From the NCBI GenBank assembly GCA_024223125.1, contig JAAEOP010000269.1:1-6265 (forward strand): DNA of 6,265 nucleotides, read 5' to 3'. Source of the DNA: Chloroflexota bacterium. GTDB lineage: Bacteria > Chloroflexota > Anaerolineae > Promineifilales > Promineifilaceae. Below the pieces are notes generated by a model. It had not been told where the DNA came from and did not search any database. It saw only the letters and a program-made list of their open reading frames with translations. This document shows, piece by piece, positions 5,831 through 6,265 of the stretch. Both the position numbers and the translations under genes were made by a program. Positions within the stretch are counted from its first letter, which is position 1, and each line of letters starts with the position of its first letter.

Positions 5831-6265
5831 TTATGGTTCAGAGGTTGGTTCCGGCGCCTCTTCTGTTTGTTCGGGCGGTGGCTCCACTGCCGCAGAGATT
5901 TGGACCGGCCATTCGGTCATGCCGGTGACGCCTTGCTCATCCTTAACCGTTAATTTTACGGTGAAGCTGCCCGGTGCGGCGTAGGTGTAATTGACCACGG
6001 GACCGCTGCCATCACTGTTTCCATCACCAAACTCCCACTGATACCTTACAATCGGGCCGCCACTGCCGGGCTGCGAAGCGCTGCCATCAAACGTAAGCGA
6101 TTCATTTACTTCTCCCAGATCCGGACCATTGATCGCTGCGATTGGAGGTTGGGCAGGCGTTTCGGGAGTATCGGTCGGTTGCGGTGCTTCAGGTTCAGCG
6201 CTGATAGTGTGGTTAACCGCGCCTTGCAACCCTTTGTCATCAGTTACGGTCAGAATAACGTTAAA
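5831..6265 (-). CDS. PKD-repeat secreted/surface protein, 3' end (5' partial)
   Basis: The visible part encodes 144 residues and a TAA stop. The frame runs open through the window edge: the first residues, FNVILTVTDDKG, are the end of a PKD domain (the LTVxDxxG signature), so at least one more PKD unit lies upstream. A Pro/Glu/Thr-rich linker (about 23-40) follows, then a complete PKD domain (about 40-124) with the hallmark WEFGDG (77-82), NYTYAAPGSFTVKLTV (92-107) and KDEQG. PKD domains are immunoglobulin-like beta sandwiches common in extracellular proteins, where they serve as spacers or binding modules. The C-terminus is a 20-residue acidic Pro-rich tail ending EPTSEP, with no sorting motif or membrane anchor, so attachment or catalysis must depend on the unseen N-terminal part. 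A TTG at 6229 should not be taken as the start. The gene ends 90 bases before the membrane protein gene and is probably a separate unit. Confidence 0.85.
   Translation of the reverse strand, partial: FNVILTVTDDKGLQGAVNHTISAEPEAPQPTDTPETPAQPPIAAINGPDLGEVNESLTFDGSASQPGSGGPIVRYQWEFGDGNSDGSGPVVNYTYAAPGSFTVKLTVKDEQGVTGMTEWPVQISAAVEPPPEQTEEAPEPTSEP

Overview
The window is a compact stretch of bacterial chromosome with every supported gene on the minus strand, so transcription runs from high to low coordinates. It holds no rRNA, tRNA, CRISPR, transposase or phage gene. The base composition is moderate, with many CCGGCC/GGCCGG words. The mix of extracellular PKD repeats on Pro/Thr/Glu-rich linkers, a PF03706-type membrane protein, an AI-2E family protein and two SulP carriers would fit an environmental Chloroflexota (Anaerolineae-like) genome. 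That placement is a weak inference from style; no phylogenetic marker is present.

Layout in transcription order. (1) 6265-5831: the 3' end of a secreted PKD-repeat protein whose start lies outside the window. (2) 5830-5741: a short spacer carrying a single-arm copy of a dispersed palindromic repeat (5747-5777), ending 6 bases before the next start codon. (3) 5740-4697: a polytopic membrane protein of the UPF0104 / lysylphosphatidylglycerol synthase transmembrane family. (4) 4696-4504: a 193-base spacer dominated by an 86-base two-armed palindrome (4564-4649) of the same repeat family. (5) 4503-3445: an AI-2E family (UPF0118) transporter. (6) 3439-1778: a divergent SulP-type anion carrier with a C-terminal STAS domain. 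(7) 1776-55: a second, canonical SulP-STAS carrier. Bases 1-54 are non-coding and contain a small palindrome at the edge.

The last three genes form a tight operon, with gaps of 5 and 1 bases and good Shine-Dalgarno sites; the final gene starts with GTG and has its ribosome-binding site inside the preceding gene. All four complete genes encode integral membrane proteins.

The most interesting feature is the pair of non-identical SulP genes. The downstream one keeps the family's substrate-site motifs. The upstream one has lost several of them (the Gly-Pro before TM3, the TM8 Glu, the Ser-Arg after the re-entrant turn, the STAS Asp). SulP carriers are dimers, so a heterodimer with one conventional and one modified subunit is an attractive but untested idea. 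The second point of interest is the repeat family, whose two copies bracket the UPF0104 gene, show one compensated base pair, and create a false 84-codon extension of the AI-2E reading frame. I found no convincing wholly new system.
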